In this document: in pieces, positions 38,352 through 48,689 of the stretch
How positions within the stretch are numbered: position 1 is the stretch's first letter
Layout: each line of letters begins with the position of its first letter
DNA from: an uncultured Gammaproteobacteria bacterium
GTDB lineage: Bacteria > Pseudomonadota > Gammaproteobacteria > SZUA-140
Length of the DNA: 51,012 bases
Assembly: GCA_945787155.1 (NCBI GenBank)
Contig: CALZHD010000027.1
Location: forward strand, 1 to 51,012
Direction of reading: 5' to 3'
The notes under the pieces: generated by a model
Told to the model about the DNA's origin: nothing
Seen by the model: only the letters and a program-made list of their open reading frames with translations
Database searches by the model: none
Translations under genes and position numbers: made by a program

Positions 38352-38828
38352 TCAGACAAAATACCAGTGACTGAACATGGCCGCTTGCCCATAGTAATCA
38401 TCATTATTGTCGATGAGATTCCACACAGTCGCTTGCTCGATATAAAAACGACGCCCACCTTTTGCAATTCGAATACCGGAATAATTATCGATGTAGCCAT
38501 GGGTCTTCACCTCGTGCAGGAACTGTGAGCGTTGCTGACGATTAGGCTGTTCAGCTGAATATCTGGACTGTAACGTAATGATTTCATTCCACGTCATATT
38601 AAACAGACGCATTGCTGTTTTATTCGCATAATTAAAGACCGGCTCATTTTCAGTGCCATGAGAGATCAGCGCAAAAGGCGCATTAAACAACGCTTTCGCA
38701 GAGCCCATATCCAAACTGCCATGCGCCATTCGACAGAGTGGCATCTGTACCCCAACTAGCTGGAGATAACTACGTACAATTATTGAAACATGATCACCAT
38801 AAAACGCATTCTGCTCCGATGGTTCCAT
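38352..38828 (-). CDS. MEKHLA-domain (PAS-like) protein
   Basis: The 158-residue protein is a standalone MEKHLA domain. Recognisable parts are ALFNAPFALISHGTENEPVFNYANKTAMRLFNMTWNE, then YSGIRIAKGGRRFYIEQATVWNLIDNN. The domain is PAS-related and known as the C-terminal part of plant HD-ZIP III factors. In bacteria it may sense light or redox, but this is unproven. It is a single gene, divergent from the cyclase at 39056. Confidence 0.88.
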   Translation of the reverse strand: MEPSEQNAFYGDHVSIIVRSYLQLVGVQMPLCRMAHGSLDMGSAKALFNAPFALISHGTENEPVFNYANKTAMRLFNMTWNEIITLQSRYSAEQPNRQQRSQFLHEVKTHGYIDNYSGIRIAKGGRRFYIEQATVWNLIDNNDDYYGQAAMFSHWYFV

Positions 38829-39055
38829 TTTAATTTTCCCCTAAATAATAACATTTATTAATGAAAACATATCATTATATTACATAGCTAATCTTAAATA
38901 AGCATAACAAATAAGACATAAAATATATTGTTTTTTGTAGAGTCCCAATCACATACAATAATGCATAAGCACTCATAGAACCCTGGAACGCTAAAGATTC
39001 AGAATATGTTCACTTCTCTTAACACACCCATACCTCTCTCGGTATTCACCAGTCA

Positions 39056-39973
39056 TTGCTCGTGACACTAACACAGCTAACATTAATCATGGTGATAGGC
39101 GGCATGGCACTGCTGCTTATAGCACTACAACCTGTTAAAAAGATTTGTGCCTATAAAGACCAGAAACACTTGGGCTGGGGCCAACTTTACCATCTGGTAC
39201 TCCTATTTTTAGGTGGTTATGCCATGTTCGGCTATTATCTTATTAGCAATGAAACCACCTATATAGAATTTGTCGTCGCAATGATCTTTCTTGGTGGTGG
39301 CTGGTTCGTATCAATGGTGAGCCACCTCAGCCTGAGTAGCATTTATCGCTTCAATGAAATTGCTAAAATTGAGCGTCATCGCGCTCTGCATGACCCGCTA
39401 ACAACACTCGCTAACAGGACGCTCTTTTATGAGCGTATTGATCACGCCCTCGCACTAGCTAAACGTGAGAAAAAAGAGATTGCGCTCATGATCATTGATC
39501 TCAATGAATTTAAAGAGGTCAACGACACTCTCGGCCATCAAGCTGGAGATAAACTATTGCTGCAGGCGTCACAACGACTACAAGGACTGCTACGCGAGTC
39601 GGATACACTGGCACGTTTCGGTGGTGATGAATTTGCCATTATCCTCCCCCAAACCAGTAAAAGTCAGGCTCATGGACTGGCCGAACGACTCACGAATGCG
39701 ATTCACGAGTCATTCATTATCGAAAACAGATCATTAACCATCAGTATGAGCGTCGGTATCGCTATGTACCCACATCATGGTTGCGATAGCAGCACACTGA
39801 TAAAATGCGCTGACATCGCCATGTATCGTGCCAAAAGATACCAAAAAGCCTTCCTGCTATTCAAAGATGAGATGCATGATGTACTAGACCAGAATCTAGA
39901 TCTTGACCTCGTGACTACCGCATCTGCACAACAACGCCAGACAGCCTCCAATGAAAGGGGTCTGCTAAACTAA
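39056..39973 (+). CDS. Membrane diguanylate cyclase (GGDEF)
   Basis: The 305-residue protein has three N-terminal membrane helices (about 1-25, 45-65 and 70-95). A GGDEF domain follows (from HDPLTTLANRTLF) with the intact motif RFGGDEF. The RxxD inhibitory site RESD lies 5 residues before it, so feedback by c-di-GMP is likely. No ATG start is present; TTG 39056 and GTG 39062 are both possible, and no ribosome site decides. Its stop overlaps the ylqF end by 4 nt, convergent. Confidence 0.9.
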   Translation: MLVTLTQLTLIMVIGGMALLLIALQPVKKICAYKDQKHLGWGQLYHLVLLFLGGYAMFGYYLISNETTYIEFVVAMIFLGGGWFVSMVSHLSLSSIYRFNEIAKIERHRALHDPLTTLANRTLFYERIDHALALAKREKKEIALMIIDLNEFKEVNDTLGHQAGDKLLLQASQRLQGLLRESDTLARFGGDEFAIILPQTSKSQAHGLAERLTNAIHESFIIENRSLTISMSVGIAMYPHHGCDSSTLIKCADIAMYRAKRYQKAFLLFKDEMHDVLDQNLDLDLVTTASAQQRQTASNERGLLN

Positions 39974-40845
39974 TCGTCGGCAACAGGCTCGCCGCAATCT
40001 TCGTCTGACGTTTCATAGATGGCTGGGGTCTCAAGCGAGATACCGCCCAACTGGCCAGCCCTGAACTCGTTGAGCAGTATCTCAGAAACCTTGTGAATAT
40101 CTGTAACACCACCAGCGCGTAGACAGCCCCGCTTACGCCCAATCGCCTCCAGTAACTCGATCGCGCCAACAGGCAGTTCACTCAATTTATAACGCGCCAT
40201 TACTGCCTGCGGATAGTGCAGTAGAAAGAAATCTGCGGCATAAAGCGCCACCTCTTCAAATGAAATCGCAGCATTTTTAATCGCACCAGTCACTGCCAGT
40301 CGGTAACCGCTATCTTCATTTTCCATACGCGGCCACAAAATCCCGGGAGTATCCGAGAGCACAATGCCATTGCCAAGGCTAATACGCTGTTGCTGCTTAG
40401 TCACCGCGGGTTCATTCCCCACTTTAGCAATTGCTCTTCCGGCCAGCGCATTGATCAATGTAGATTTACCGACATTAGGGATTCCCATAATCATCGTACG
40501 AACAGGCTCGCCACGCTGCGCTCTCAACGGCACCATCTCACGGCACAAGCTCAAAATCTTGCACGCCTCACCTTTACGGGTGGTGGTCAATGCAAGCGCC
40601 CTCACACCTTCCTGTTGCGAGAAATAATTCAGCCATTGTGCCGTAATCGCAGGATCCGCCAGATCAGATTTATTTAACACTTTAAGGCACGGACGAGGCC
40701 CACGGAGTTCTTTCACCACCGGATTTTCACTACTGAAAGGAATACGGGCATCCATCACCTCAATCACCAGATCTACCTGAGGCATCACCTCTTTGATCTG
40801 TTTTTGAGCCTTATGCATATGCCCGGGATACCAGATTACCGCCAT
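39970..40845 (-). CDS. ylqF: Ribosome biogenesis GTPase YlqF/RbgA
   Basis: The 291-residue protein has the circularly permuted GTPase order: G4 NKSD first (VLNKSDLAD), then G1 GIPNVGKST and G3 DTPG. The C-terminal ANTAR-like helical domain follows. The N terminus WYPGHMHKAQKQIKE is the family hallmark. It assists late 50S subunit assembly. It is a single gene. Confidence 0.95.
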   Translation of the reverse strand: MAVIWYPGHMHKAQKQIKEVMPQVDLVIEVMDARIPFSSENPVVKELRGPRPCLKVLNKSDLADPAITAQWLNYFSQQEGVRALALTTTRKGEACKILSLCREMVPLRAQRGEPVRTMIMGIPNVGKSTLINALAGRAIAKVGNEPAVTKQQQRISLGNGIVLSDTPGILWPRMENEDSGYRLAVTGAIKNAAISFEEVALYAADFFLLHYPQAVMARYKLSELPVGAIELLEAIGRKRGCLRAGGVTDIHKVSEILLNEFRAGQLGGISLETPAIYETSDEDCGEPVADD

Positions 40846-40985
40846 TATTTACCCCAATAAAAAACAGAGGGCATAACAATAGCTTGCCCAAACAAAAAAT
40901 ACGAACTTAATATCTAAAGAAGAATAATCGCGACTAAGCGTATGGTGAATAGATGAATAATTAAAAAAGTGTGGGACTCTAGTAC

Positions 40986-41387
40986 CTAGTATCCTTCCCG
41001 AATATAGTCGATCGCTATCTGTAACACCTTTTGCCAGGAAACTTCAAGCTCAGCATCGAATTCAGGATCATGCTCCGAGACCGCCAGGATAAGACTTTCC
41101 CGCCACAAATCAAAAAAGCGCGGTTCAATCGCCAGTTCGGATGAACCATGAGAGGTGCGAATCCTGCTCACAGCATTTTTCGCAATCTTGTTCTCCTGCG
41201 GAAACAGGATCACCATGTTTACCGACATCGCAAGCAGCTCTTGCTGTTTATCCAGATCGGTATTGGCAAATTTTTTCGCTATACCAGAATCGCTCGACAG
41301 AAAAACATTATAAAAACGCTCAAGAAAGCCGCGTTTTGCAATGGCTCGTCCGTAACTGAGGCGCACCCTTGCTATATCCTCTTTCAT
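40986..41387 (-). CDS. Globin-like haem protein
   Basis: The 133-residue protein fits a bacterial single-domain globin family: FLERFYNVFLSSDSGIAKKFANTDLDKQQELL (helices B-E), then SRIRTSHGSSELAIEPRFFDLWRESLILAV, with His as the likely proximal ligand, and DPEFDAELEVSWQKVL. It probably binds O2 or NO. Such globins often occur alone near c-di-GMP genes; here a cyclase lies two genes away on the other strand. The function is inferred. Confidence 0.82.
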   Translation of the reverse strand: MKEDIARVRLSYGRAIAKRGFLERFYNVFLSSDSGIAKKFANTDLDKQQELLAMSVNMVILFPQENKIAKNAVSRIRTSHGSSELAIEPRFFDLWRESLILAVSEHDPEFDAELEVSWQKVLQIAIDYIREGY

Positions 41388-41740
41388 TTACCACTCTCCA
41401 TCCTTTGCACCTAGCGACTCACCAAAATACAAGCTATGCCTCACTGTATATTACTCGTACATGTACTCATCATAGACTTGCTATCACCATATACCTGATT
41501 ATGTTGACCGTTCAACTGCTTTAATCATACTGAAGTTATAGTGCGATTACATGTAATGACGTTACAAAAATGCGGTGTGTTATTAACAAAGACTCTCAAC
41601 AAACAAAACCACTCCTTATTAATCTATAAGAATCAATTATATAGCGCAATATATATTATTTTTAACGAGCTGCTATATAGATGAACCTCAACAGTGCCTA
41701 TCCTGAGAACAGGAGAATTAAGCGGGTTTACCCCCTGTTT
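41388..41740. other. AT-rich intergenic region without supported gene
   Basis: These 353 bp lie upstream of the globin gene and downstream of uvrB (both minus strand). The region likely holds the globin promoter. It contains AT-rich runs (AATATATATTATTT) and no protein-like frame. A small GGGTAAACCC inverted repeat (about 41724-41733, just after the uvrB stop) may aid termination. Confidence 0.5.
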
Positions 41741-43705
41741 TTAGGCCAGCCCCAGCCCAGAATTCTGAATTCTGTGGATTTCATCCCGTAATTTAGCTGC
41801 CGCTTCAAAATCGAGATCTCGAGCATGTTGATACATTGCTTTTTCAAGCTGCGTAATCTTTTTCGCCAGCTTTTCAGGTGACAGCGCAGAGTACTCAACC
41901 ATCTCCTCCGCTACCTTGGCGTAGGCCTTCGCGCGCTTCTGCTCCGTAGCGCTGCCAGCCTCCATCACGTCTGCGATTGCCTTCTGAATCCCTTTTGGCG
42001 TAATACCGTGCTTTTCGTTATAGGCAAGCTGCTTATGGCGACGCCGTTCAGTCTCATCAAGCGCGCGTCGCATCGAGCCAGTGATCTTATCGGCATAGAG
42101 AATCGCCCTGCCGTTGAGGTTGCGTGCCGCCCGTCCAATCGTCTGGATCAGCGACCTGTCGGAACGCAGAAAACCCTCTTTGTCCGCATCGAGGATTGCT
42201 ACCAACGAAACTTCTGGGATATCAAGGCCTTCTCTTAGTAAGTTAATTCCGACTAGCACATCGAATTCACCCAATCGTAAATCACGCAGGATCTCCATAC
42301 GCTCAACCGTATCAATATCAGAATGGAGATAGCGCACACGAACGCCGTGCTCTTCAAGGTATTCGGTAAGGTTCTCAGACATCCTTTTGGTTAAGGTGGT
42401 CACGAGAATACGCTCATTGTGATCCACACGTTTGCGGATCTCTGATAGCAGATCATCCACCTGAGTCGTCGCCGGTCGTACATCGACTTCAGGATCGACC
42501 AGGCCGGTGGGCCGCACGACCTGCTCGACCACCGCCTCACCATGCTCTTTTTCATACGGGCCCGGCGTCGCCGAGACAAAGATCGCCTGTGGCGCGATGC
42601 GCTCAAACTCCTCAAAACAGAGTGGGCGATTATCGAGCGCCGATGGCATACGGAAACCATACTCCACCAGTGTCGTTTTACGCGAACGATCCCCTTTGTA
42701 CATGCCACCGATCTGCGGGATCGTGACGTGACTTTCGTCGATCACTAGCAGCGCGTTATCGGGTAGATAGTCAAACAGTGTCGGCGGCGGATCGCCCGCC
42801 TCGCGCCCCGAGAGATAGCGTGAGTAGTTTTCAATGCCGGAGCAATAACCCAACTCTTTGATCATCTCCAGGTCAAACACGGTACGCTGTTCCAGACGCT
42901 GCGCTTCGACCAGTTTATTGGCTTTATGCAGTTGAGCCAGACGCTCACGCAACTCGTCTCTGATCTTCACCATCGCGCCGACAAGGGTCTGTTCCGGCGT
43001 CACATAGTGGCTCTTGGGGTAGATTGTCAGGCGCGGCACTCGGCGCAACACCTCACCCGTCAGCGGATCGAAATAGCTGAGCGACTCAACCTCATCATCA
43101 AAGAGTTCAATACGTACCGCCTCAAAATCAGACTCAGCCGGGAAGATATCAATCACATCGCCACGCACCCGATAAGCGAGACGACGCAAGATAGAGCGCT
43201 GATCAACCTGCTCCCCCTTCGACAGATGCAATACCATGCTGAGATAGGCACGCGGGTCACCCAGGCCGTAGATCGACGAGACCGAGGCGACGATCACCGC
43301 ATCGGGTCGCTCCAGTAGCGATTTAGTCGCCGACAGGCGCATCTGCTCGATATGCTCATTGATCGAGGCGTCCTTCTCGATGAACATATCAGAGGATGGT
43401 ACGTAGGCCTCCGGCTGATAATAGTCATAATAGGAGACAAAATACTCAACCGCATTGTCGGGAAAGAACTCCTTCATTTCACCATAAAGCTGCGCCGCCA
43501 GCGTCTTGTTTGGCGCCATAACAATGGTCGGGCGCTGCACCTGCTGAATCACATTAGCGATAGTAAATGTCTTACCCGATCCAGTCACACCCAGCAGGGT
43601 CTGCGCGGCAAGACCATCACCCAATCCTTCGACAAGTTGACGAATGGCATTAGGTTGATCACCGGCGGGTTTAAAACTAGATGAAATTGAAAATCTTTGG
43701 CTCAT
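41741..43705 (-). CDS. uvrB: Excinuclease ABC subunit B
   Basis: The 654-residue DNA-repair helicase acts with UvrA and UvrC. It has Walker A GVTGSGKT, the beta-hairpin ([13 protein letters not shown]), DESH, SATPG, the helicase C domain (GRAARN) and the C-terminal UVR coiled coil that binds UvrC ([21 protein letters not shown]). ATG 43705 matches the family N terminus ([20 protein letters not shown]); the open frame to 43918 overlaps the divergent aminotransferase gene and is not real. A LexA box was not identified by eye. Confidence 0.96.
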   Translation of the reverse strand: MSQRFSISSSFKPAGDQPNAIRQLVEGLGDGLAAQTLLGVTGSGKTFTIANVIQQVQRPTIVMAPNKTLAAQLYGEMKEFFPDNAVEYFVSYYDYYQPEAYVPSSDMFIEKDASINEHIEQMRLSATKSLLERPDAVIVASVSSIYGLGDPRAYLSMVLHLSKGEQVDQRSILRRLAYRVRGDVIDIFPAESDFEAVRIELFDDEVESLSYFDPLTGEVLRRVPRLTIYPKSHYVTPEQTLVGAMVKIRDELRERLAQLHKANKLVEAQRLEQRTVFDLEMIKELGYCSGIENYSRYLSGREAGDPPPTLFDYLPDNALLVIDESHVTIPQIGGMYKGDRSRKTTLVEYGFRMPSALDNRPLCFEEFERIAPQAIFVSATPGPYEKEHGEAVVEQVVRPTGLVDPEVDVRPATTQVDDLLSEIRKRVDHNERILVTTLTKRMSENLTEYLEEHGVRVRYLHSDIDTVERMEILRDLRLGEFDVLVGINLLREGLDIPEVSLVAILDADKEGFLRSDRSLIQTIGRAARNLNGRAILYADKITGSMRRALDETERRRHKQLAYNEKHGITPKGIQKAIADVMEAGSATEQKRAKAYAKVAEEMVEYSALSPEKLAKKITQLEKAMYQHARDLDFEAAAKLRDEIHRIQNSGLGLA

Positions 43706-43787
43706 AGGGATTCTGTAAACTAACTTTCTCAAGTATATTACAGACAGCCGATAGAGGTTTAATAATTTGCGAGGAAGGATAACAAAA

Positions 43788-44966
43788 GTGGAACTATCAG
43801 CCCGAGTACAGCGAGTCAAACCCTCTCCCACCCTGGCCATCACGGCGCGCGCCGCACAATTAAAGGCCGAAGGTAAAAATATCATCGGATTTGGTGCCGG
43901 TGAACCAGATTTCGACACCCCTGATCATATCAAGGCCGCCGCGATTGAAGCGATTAACGCCGGCTTTACCAAATACACGGCCGTCGCCGGCACGCTAGAA
44001 TTAAGAACAGCGGTCGCCGCCAAATTCGCACGCGATAATCAACTGGATTACAGCCCGGAGCAGATCCTGGTCTCGGTCGGTGGCAAGCAGAGCTTCTACA
44101 ACCTCGTTCAGGCCCTGCTGAACCCGGGTGATGAAGTGATCATTCCGGCGCCGTACTGGGTCTCGTATCCTGACATGGTGCTCCTCGCCGACGGCACACC
44201 TGTCATCGTCGAAAGCGGCCTGGAACAGGGTTTCAAGATCACGCCCGAACAACTGGCAGACGCCATCACACCCAAAACCAAAATGATGGTGATCAACAGC
44301 CCGTCAAACCCGACCGGAGCAGCCTACAGCCATGCAGAACTGGCAGCCCTCGGCGAGGTATTGCGTAAACACCCACAGATAATCGTGGCGAGTGATGATA
44401 TCTATGAGCACATCGGTTGGTCGGATGAACCGTTCAAAAACATCCTGACGGTCAATCCCGATCTTTATGATCGTGCCATCGTGCTTAACGGCGTCTCCAA
44501 GGCCTATTCGATGACCGGCTGGCGTATCGGCTATGCCGGCGGTCCACTGCCGTTGATCAACGCGATGAAGAAAATTCAGTCGCAGAGCACCTCGAACCCA
44601 ACCTCTATCTCACAGGTCGCGGCACAGGCCGCACTCGAAGGAGATCAATCGTTTATCAACGAGATGAACGTTCAGTTCAAGGCACGCCATGATTATGTGG
44701 TCAATGCGCTGAACCAGATCAGTGGGGTTGAGTGCCTCACATCAGATGGGGCCTTCTACGCCTTTCCAAAGATGGAAGCGGCATACTCAAAACTCGAAGG
44801 CATCAACAACGATGTCGAATTTGGGGAATTCCTGATCAACGAGGCCGGTGTTGCGCTGGTGCCGGGTTCCGCCTTTGGCGCGCCGGGTTATATGCGACTC
44901 TCTTTTGCCACCAGCATGGAAAATCTCAAGGATGGGCTGGCAAGGATCAAAAAAGCACTCGAATAA
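43788..44966 (+). CDS. Class I aminotransferase, aspartate aminotransferase type
   Basis: The 392-residue PLP enzyme has [38 protein letters not shown], the Lys-containing [19 protein letters not shown] and the C-terminal [19 protein letters not shown] with the carboxylate-binding Arg. It most likely transfers amino groups between aspartate (or prephenate) and 2-oxoglutarate. GTG 43788 is chosen, with AAGG 9 nt upstream. It is divergent from uvrB. Confidence 0.93.
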   Translation: MELSARVQRVKPSPTLAITARAAQLKAEGKNIIGFGAGEPDFDTPDHIKAAAIEAINAGFTKYTAVAGTLELRTAVAAKFARDNQLDYSPEQILVSVGGKQSFYNLVQALLNPGDEVIIPAPYWVSYPDMVLLADGTPVIVESGLEQGFKITPEQLADAITPKTKMMVINSPSNPTGAAYSHAELAALGEVLRKHPQIIVASDDIYEHIGWSDEPFKNILTVNPDLYDRAIVLNGVSKAYSMTGWRIGYAGGPLPLINAMKKIQSQSTSNPTSISQVAAQAALEGDQSFINEMNVQFKARHDYVVNALNQISGVECLTSDGAFYAFPKMEAAYSKLEGINNDVEFGEFLINEAGVALVPGSAFGAPGYMRLSFATSMENLKDGLARIKKALE

Positions 44967-44975
44967 ATCACCCCC

Positions 44976-45009
44976 ATCACGTTGCGCGGACTTTCCCGCG
45001 CAACGTGAT
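44976..45009 (+). terminator. Strong hairpin between aminotransferase and pseudopilin genes
   Basis: A perfect 14-bp stem ATCACGTTGCGCGG / CCGCGCAACGTGAT with a 6-nt loop starts 10 bp after the stop codon. There is no T tract, so it may be an mRNA-stabilising or intrinsic-like structure. Confidence 0.65.
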
Positions 45010-45058
45010 GAAGGTATGATAGTCTCAATACGTGTTTCACAACGGCAAGGACGCAATA

Positions 45059-45631
45059 GTGATAACAGAAAAGATCCGGGCGCGGTCACGCATCTATTAT
45101 GCTACACACTCTCAAGGCTTCACCTTGATTGAACTCATCATCTTGTTGGCGATCGTCTCGATTTTGTTTCGTTTCGGTATGCCAGCATTTCAGGACATCA
45201 TGGCAAATAATCGTATGGCCACGCAGATCAATACCATGGTTACCAGTTTTAACCTCGCCCGTAGCGAAGCGGTTAAACGCAACCAGAATATCGTGCTGTG
45301 TCCCAACGATGAGGGTCGTTGTGCAAAACAACCTCATTGGCACAACGGCTGGTTAATGTTTGTCGATAACAATTTTGACAGGGAATTTGACGATGATGAA
45401 GAGGAGATCATTTACATAGAAGCCGCCAAAGAAAATATCGAGATTACCTCCAGTCGCTATCGACGGCGCGTCGTCTTCCGCACGCTAGGCACCTCCGCGG
45501 GCAGTAATGCGAGCTTCATTTTTTGCGATCAACGCGGGCCATCACAAGCGCGCGCAGTTATTCTCTCTAATACTGGACGAGCCAGGGTCGCACCCAAAAA
45601 ATCGGATGGAAAAGAATGGGGCTGCAGCTAA
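45059..45631 (+). CDS. GspH/FimT-type pseudopilin
   Basis: The 190-residue protein carries the type IV pilin signature QGFTLIELIILLAIVSILF, with prepilin cleavage expected before Phe. GTG 45059 is chosen because AAGGA lies 7 nt upstream. The C-terminal GspH domain has VTSFNLARSEAVKRNQ, a Cys pair (IVLCPNDEGRC) and a W(L)MFVD segment. It is a minor pilin of type IV pili or type II secretion. Unusually, no other pil genes adjoin it. Confidence 0.88.
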   Translation: MITEKIRARSRIYYATHSQGFTLIELIILLAIVSILFRFGMPAFQDIMANNRMATQINTMVTSFNLARSEAVKRNQNIVLCPNDEGRCAKQPHWHNGWLMFVDNNFDREFDDDEEEIIYIEAAKENIEITSSRYRRRVVFRTLGTSAGSNASFIFCDQRGPSQARAVILSNTGRARVAPKKSDGKEWGCS

Positions 45632-45672
45632 GCTTCAGGTGTAGGCAGATTAAGAATAACGTTAAGTGAAAA

Positions 45673-46896
45673 TTATGCCAGTGGGAGACTGATTTCATCA
45701 GCCCATGTGATCGCCTTATAATAATGTTCAGGAATATGTTCCTCATCCACACCCAGCATTGCGCACATTTCAGTCACTTTCTCCCACTCGCCCTGTTGAT
45801 AAGCGATAATCAATTGCAACACATTGGCCGCTGGAGTCCTTCCTTCAACCAATGCTTCTCTCACCTCATCAGAAATACTGATTTCATCAAGGATCTCTGC
45901 CATGGGGCGATCCACCAACGCATCAACCACCGACAACATCCCGATAAAAAACAGATCAAGCTCCTTACCCTTCATTGAGATATCTGCCGCAATCGATTCA
46001 CAAAATGCAGCACGCACCAGAGAGGTCGTCAGCAACTCCGGCGGCTTATCTTCCGCAATACTCGAAAACGCCGCCAAAGAGGCCCATTTTTTCAACGGGC
46101 GCTCACCCAGCATCACTAACGCCTGCTTGATTGACTCAACTTTTTTACGCCAGCCAAAAGCCACCGAGTTGATATAACGCAATAATTTGTATGAGAGCGC
46201 CATATCCTGCTTGATGATATTTTCCATATTGGAATAATCAAGATCAGGTCGATTGAGTTCCTGTAAAAAACGCAAATAGTTCAGCTTAAACCCTGGCACA
46301 TCCTTACGCGAAATCACCTCCGGCTTACAAAAAAAGTAACCCTGAAAATAGGAAAAGCCCAGCTCAAGCGCCTCCTGATACTCCTCATGGGTCTCGACTT
46401 TTTCTGCCAGCAACGTAAACTGTGCACCTAAGAAACGCTGACACATCGCAGCACGCTCTTCCTTCGAAGAGACGATAAAATCAATCTTGACGACATCAGC
46501 CAATGCCAACAACGGCTCGAACTTTTCGTCATAGACGAAATCATCCAGCACCACCGTATAACCATTCTCTTTCAATTTCTTGCAGGCATCAATCACGGCA
46601 TCATCCGGCTCAACGGTCTCCAACACCTCAACTGCAACCAGCTCTTTGGGAATTAGCGTCACCCATTCACTCAACAGAACAGTACGGGTTAGATTTATGA
46701 ACGCGACCTTACCGCCAGTCAGGTTTTGCAGCCCAAAACCAAACATACTGTCATTAATAACAGTAGAAGAGGCCTCATCACCATCGTGGTGTGCAAAATA
46801 GTTATCCAAACCAGAACGATACAGTAATTCATAGGCATAGACCTGCCCAGTGCGATCAAAGATTGGTTGCCGTGCAACATAGATATGAGCAGACAT
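45673..46896 (-). CDS. EAL-HDOD signalling protein (YuxH-like)
   Basis: The 407-residue protein has an N-terminal degenerate EAL domain (YVARQPIFDRTGQVYAYELLYR; ELL replaces EAL) and a C-terminal HDOD domain (about 205-390, MALSYKLLRYINSVAFGWRKKVESIKQALVMLGERPLKKWA). The degenerate motif makes phosphodiesterase activity unlikely; such proteins act as c-di-GMP-related adaptors. It is a single gene. Confidence 0.92.
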   Translation of the reverse strand: MSAHIYVARQPIFDRTGQVYAYELLYRSGLDNYFAHHDGDEASSTVINDSMFGFGLQNLTGGKVAFINLTRTVLLSEWVTLIPKELVAVEVLETVEPDDAVIDACKKLKENGYTVVLDDFVYDEKFEPLLALADVVKIDFIVSSKEERAAMCQRFLGAQFTLLAEKVETHEEYQEALELGFSYFQGYFFCKPEVISRKDVPGFKLNYLRFLQELNRPDLDYSNMENIIKQDMALSYKLLRYINSVAFGWRKKVESIKQALVMLGERPLKKWASLAAFSSIAEDKPPELLTTSLVRAAFCESIAADISMKGKELDLFFIGMLSVVDALVDRPMAEILDEISISDEVREALVEGRTPAANVLQLIIAYQQGEWEKVTEMCAMLGVDEEHIPEHYYKAITWADEISLPLA

Positions 46897-47010
46897 TTTG
46901 CTCCCTCAAAAAAAACGCTATAAAACATAACGCTATCAGTCACTCCCGATTACTATGGTCATTTGAGTCTTTTGATAGAATCTCTTTGACAGATATCAAA
47001 ATTTGAAGAC

Positions 47011-47208
47011 TTACCTGTTAGGCTTTCGCCGTAGATATACCACGTGATCTGCTCCCGGTGCACCAATGACTGATACCACCGTCCACCCACCTGAAGCTAA
47101 TTCATGCTGTGCGCCTGTTCTCCTGTATCGACAAAGATCCCACTCGCTCCCTTTATTATCGTGCCACCAATTGTAATACCTTGCAGGATTACGACTTTGT
47201 ACGCTCAT
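47011..47208 (-). CDS. Small DUF4177-like protein
   Basis: The 65-residue product ends with GGWTVVSVIGAPGADHVVYLRRK, a typical DUF4177-type ending (GWELVSV ... YLKR). The N-terminal half is shorter than usual and differs, so the gene may be trimmed. No clear ribosome site precedes the start at 47208. It could be a remnant. Confidence 0.45.
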   Translation of the reverse strand: MSVQSRNPARYYNWWHDNKGSEWDLCRYRRTGAQHELASGGWTVVSVIGAPGADHVVYLRRKPNR

Positions 47209-47694
47209 CTATCATCATCAGTCCAAACTGGCGCATCTGTGCCAATGAGCAGACTCAGAATATAAGATTGAACGTATCAGTCTAAACATTTTTACACCGC
47301 TTTAGCACGCCTTCTATGTATATATTATGCATCTTTTATTGCGGGATTGATGTTAAGCCTGACACCCCCATCAAACAATATATTGACTATGAAATATCAT
47401 TGCGATCATCAAAAATGATTTTAAGAAAAGCCGTACACAATACTTAGTAGCGTCGTTTTACACACCGCACTGCTAAGTGTATTATTATTTCAAACAAATT
47501 ATTTGTTAAATCAACATAAAACCTGTTGACTAAATAAGAGCAGGAATGCTATTGCTATATTCTATTGCACTTTATAATGATCATAAAAACTGAAAAGCTC
47601 CGGAAAACTAATACAAAAGATACCGATGTGATTATTATTCATTCCATCAGATGCATTTCTGTAAGAACCTCGATACATTCAGTTTAATAATAGT
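47209..47694. other. AT-rich intergenic region upstream of the REC-CheC operon
   Basis: These 486 bp precede the two-gene signalling operon and must contain its promoter. TTGACT at about 47525 followed by TATTGC 18 nt later is a weak sigma-70 candidate. No protein-like frame or stable RNA structure was seen. Confidence 0.45.
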
Positions 47695-48687
47695 ATGAGC
47701 ACGCCTATTGTTATATGCGATGAATCAAGCGATGCGCGTGAGCAGCTTCAAAACGCCCTGCCTTCGGACTGGGATGTCAATATTACCCATGCCTGTAATG
47801 GCCGCGAAGGTATCGAAGCAATTAAGGCAGGAAAAGCAGATCTTATATTTCTCGATCTTACTATGCCCGATATGAATGGCCTGGAAATATTGGAGATCAT
47901 CAAAAATGAAGACCTTCCCACCATCGTCATAGTGACCTACGATGATGCTCAGCTGGATAGTCAACAGCGTGCACAAGAATTGGGAGCTATTGCACTCATT
48001 AAAAAACCGGTCATTTTTGATACGCTCAGCAAGATTCTTAATGAATATGGAGTATTAGGCGTATTAGACCATGCAGCGCCCATGCTTGATGAGCACGACG
48101 AAGATTTGTTTGATTTTTGCCAGGAAATAGTCAATATCGCAATGGGACGTGCAGCTGCATTACTTGCCAAAGTCATCGCCGGCAAGTGTGTTTTATCAGT
48201 TCCAAAAGTAACAATGATTACTCCGACAGAGCTTAAAGCGGTGCTCTATTCTGAAAATAATGATAGTGATGTCTCAATAGTATCGCAGGGTTTTATAGGG
48301 GGTGGAATTGCAGGTGAAGCCTTATTAACCTTCAGGAAAGATGAATTAGCACTACTTGCACCATTGCTAAAAGTCGAAGATGAACTAACCGAATCAACCA
48401 AGAAGCGCTTGCTTATGGATATCACCAGTATACTCCTGGGTTCATTTTTAACCGGGATCGCTGATTTGCTAGACATAAGCTTTAGCCAAAACCATCCTAA
48501 AATCGTCATTACGAGTCAACACGATGAAAAGGTTAATCAATGGAATCATGAGCATCATCAAAATATTCTTGCCATTGAATTTGATTACTCTTTCGATGAA
48601 GGCAATATCGAATGCAGTCAGTTGGTGCTGTTCACAGAAAGCTCCGTAGCCAAATTGAGTGAATTTGCTGAAATTGCATTAGATTAG
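47695..48687 (+). CDS. Response regulator fused to a CheC/CheX-like phosphatase
   Basis: The 330-residue protein has a REC domain (1-118): acidic Asp9/Glu10, phospho-acceptor Asp54 in FLDLTMPDMNG, Thr81 and Lys103/104 in IKKP. A CheC-like domain follows (about 138-325). Its first active site, E144-x2-N147-x3-G151 (QEIVNIAMGRAA), is intact. The second reads D242-x2-S245-x3-G249, so the catalytic Glu and Asn are changed. CheC/CheX remove phosphate from CheY-like domains; fused, the protein may dephosphorylate its own receiver or another. It ends 2 nt before the cyclase gene, so the two are co-expressed. Confidence 0.92.
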   Translation: MSTPIVICDESSDAREQLQNALPSDWDVNITHACNGREGIEAIKAGKADLIFLDLTMPDMNGLEILEIIKNEDLPTIVIVTYDDAQLDSQQRAQELGAIALIKKPVIFDTLSKILNEYGVLGVLDHAAPMLDEHDEDLFDFCQEIVNIAMGRAAALLAKVIAGKCVLSVPKVTMITPTELKAVLYSENNDSDVSIVSQGFIGGGIAGEALLTFRKDELALLAPLLKVEDELTESTKKRLLMDITSILLGSFLTGIADLLDISFSQNHPKIVITSQHDEKVNQWNHEHHQNILAIEFDYSFDEGNIECSQLVLFTESSVAKLSEFAEIALD

Positions 48688-48689
48688 CC

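Noticed and set aside
41741-43918. Long N-terminal extension of UvrB to 43918
   Set aside because: The extra 71 residues are antisense to the aminotransferase gene and do not match the family; ATG 43705 gives the normal UvrB start.
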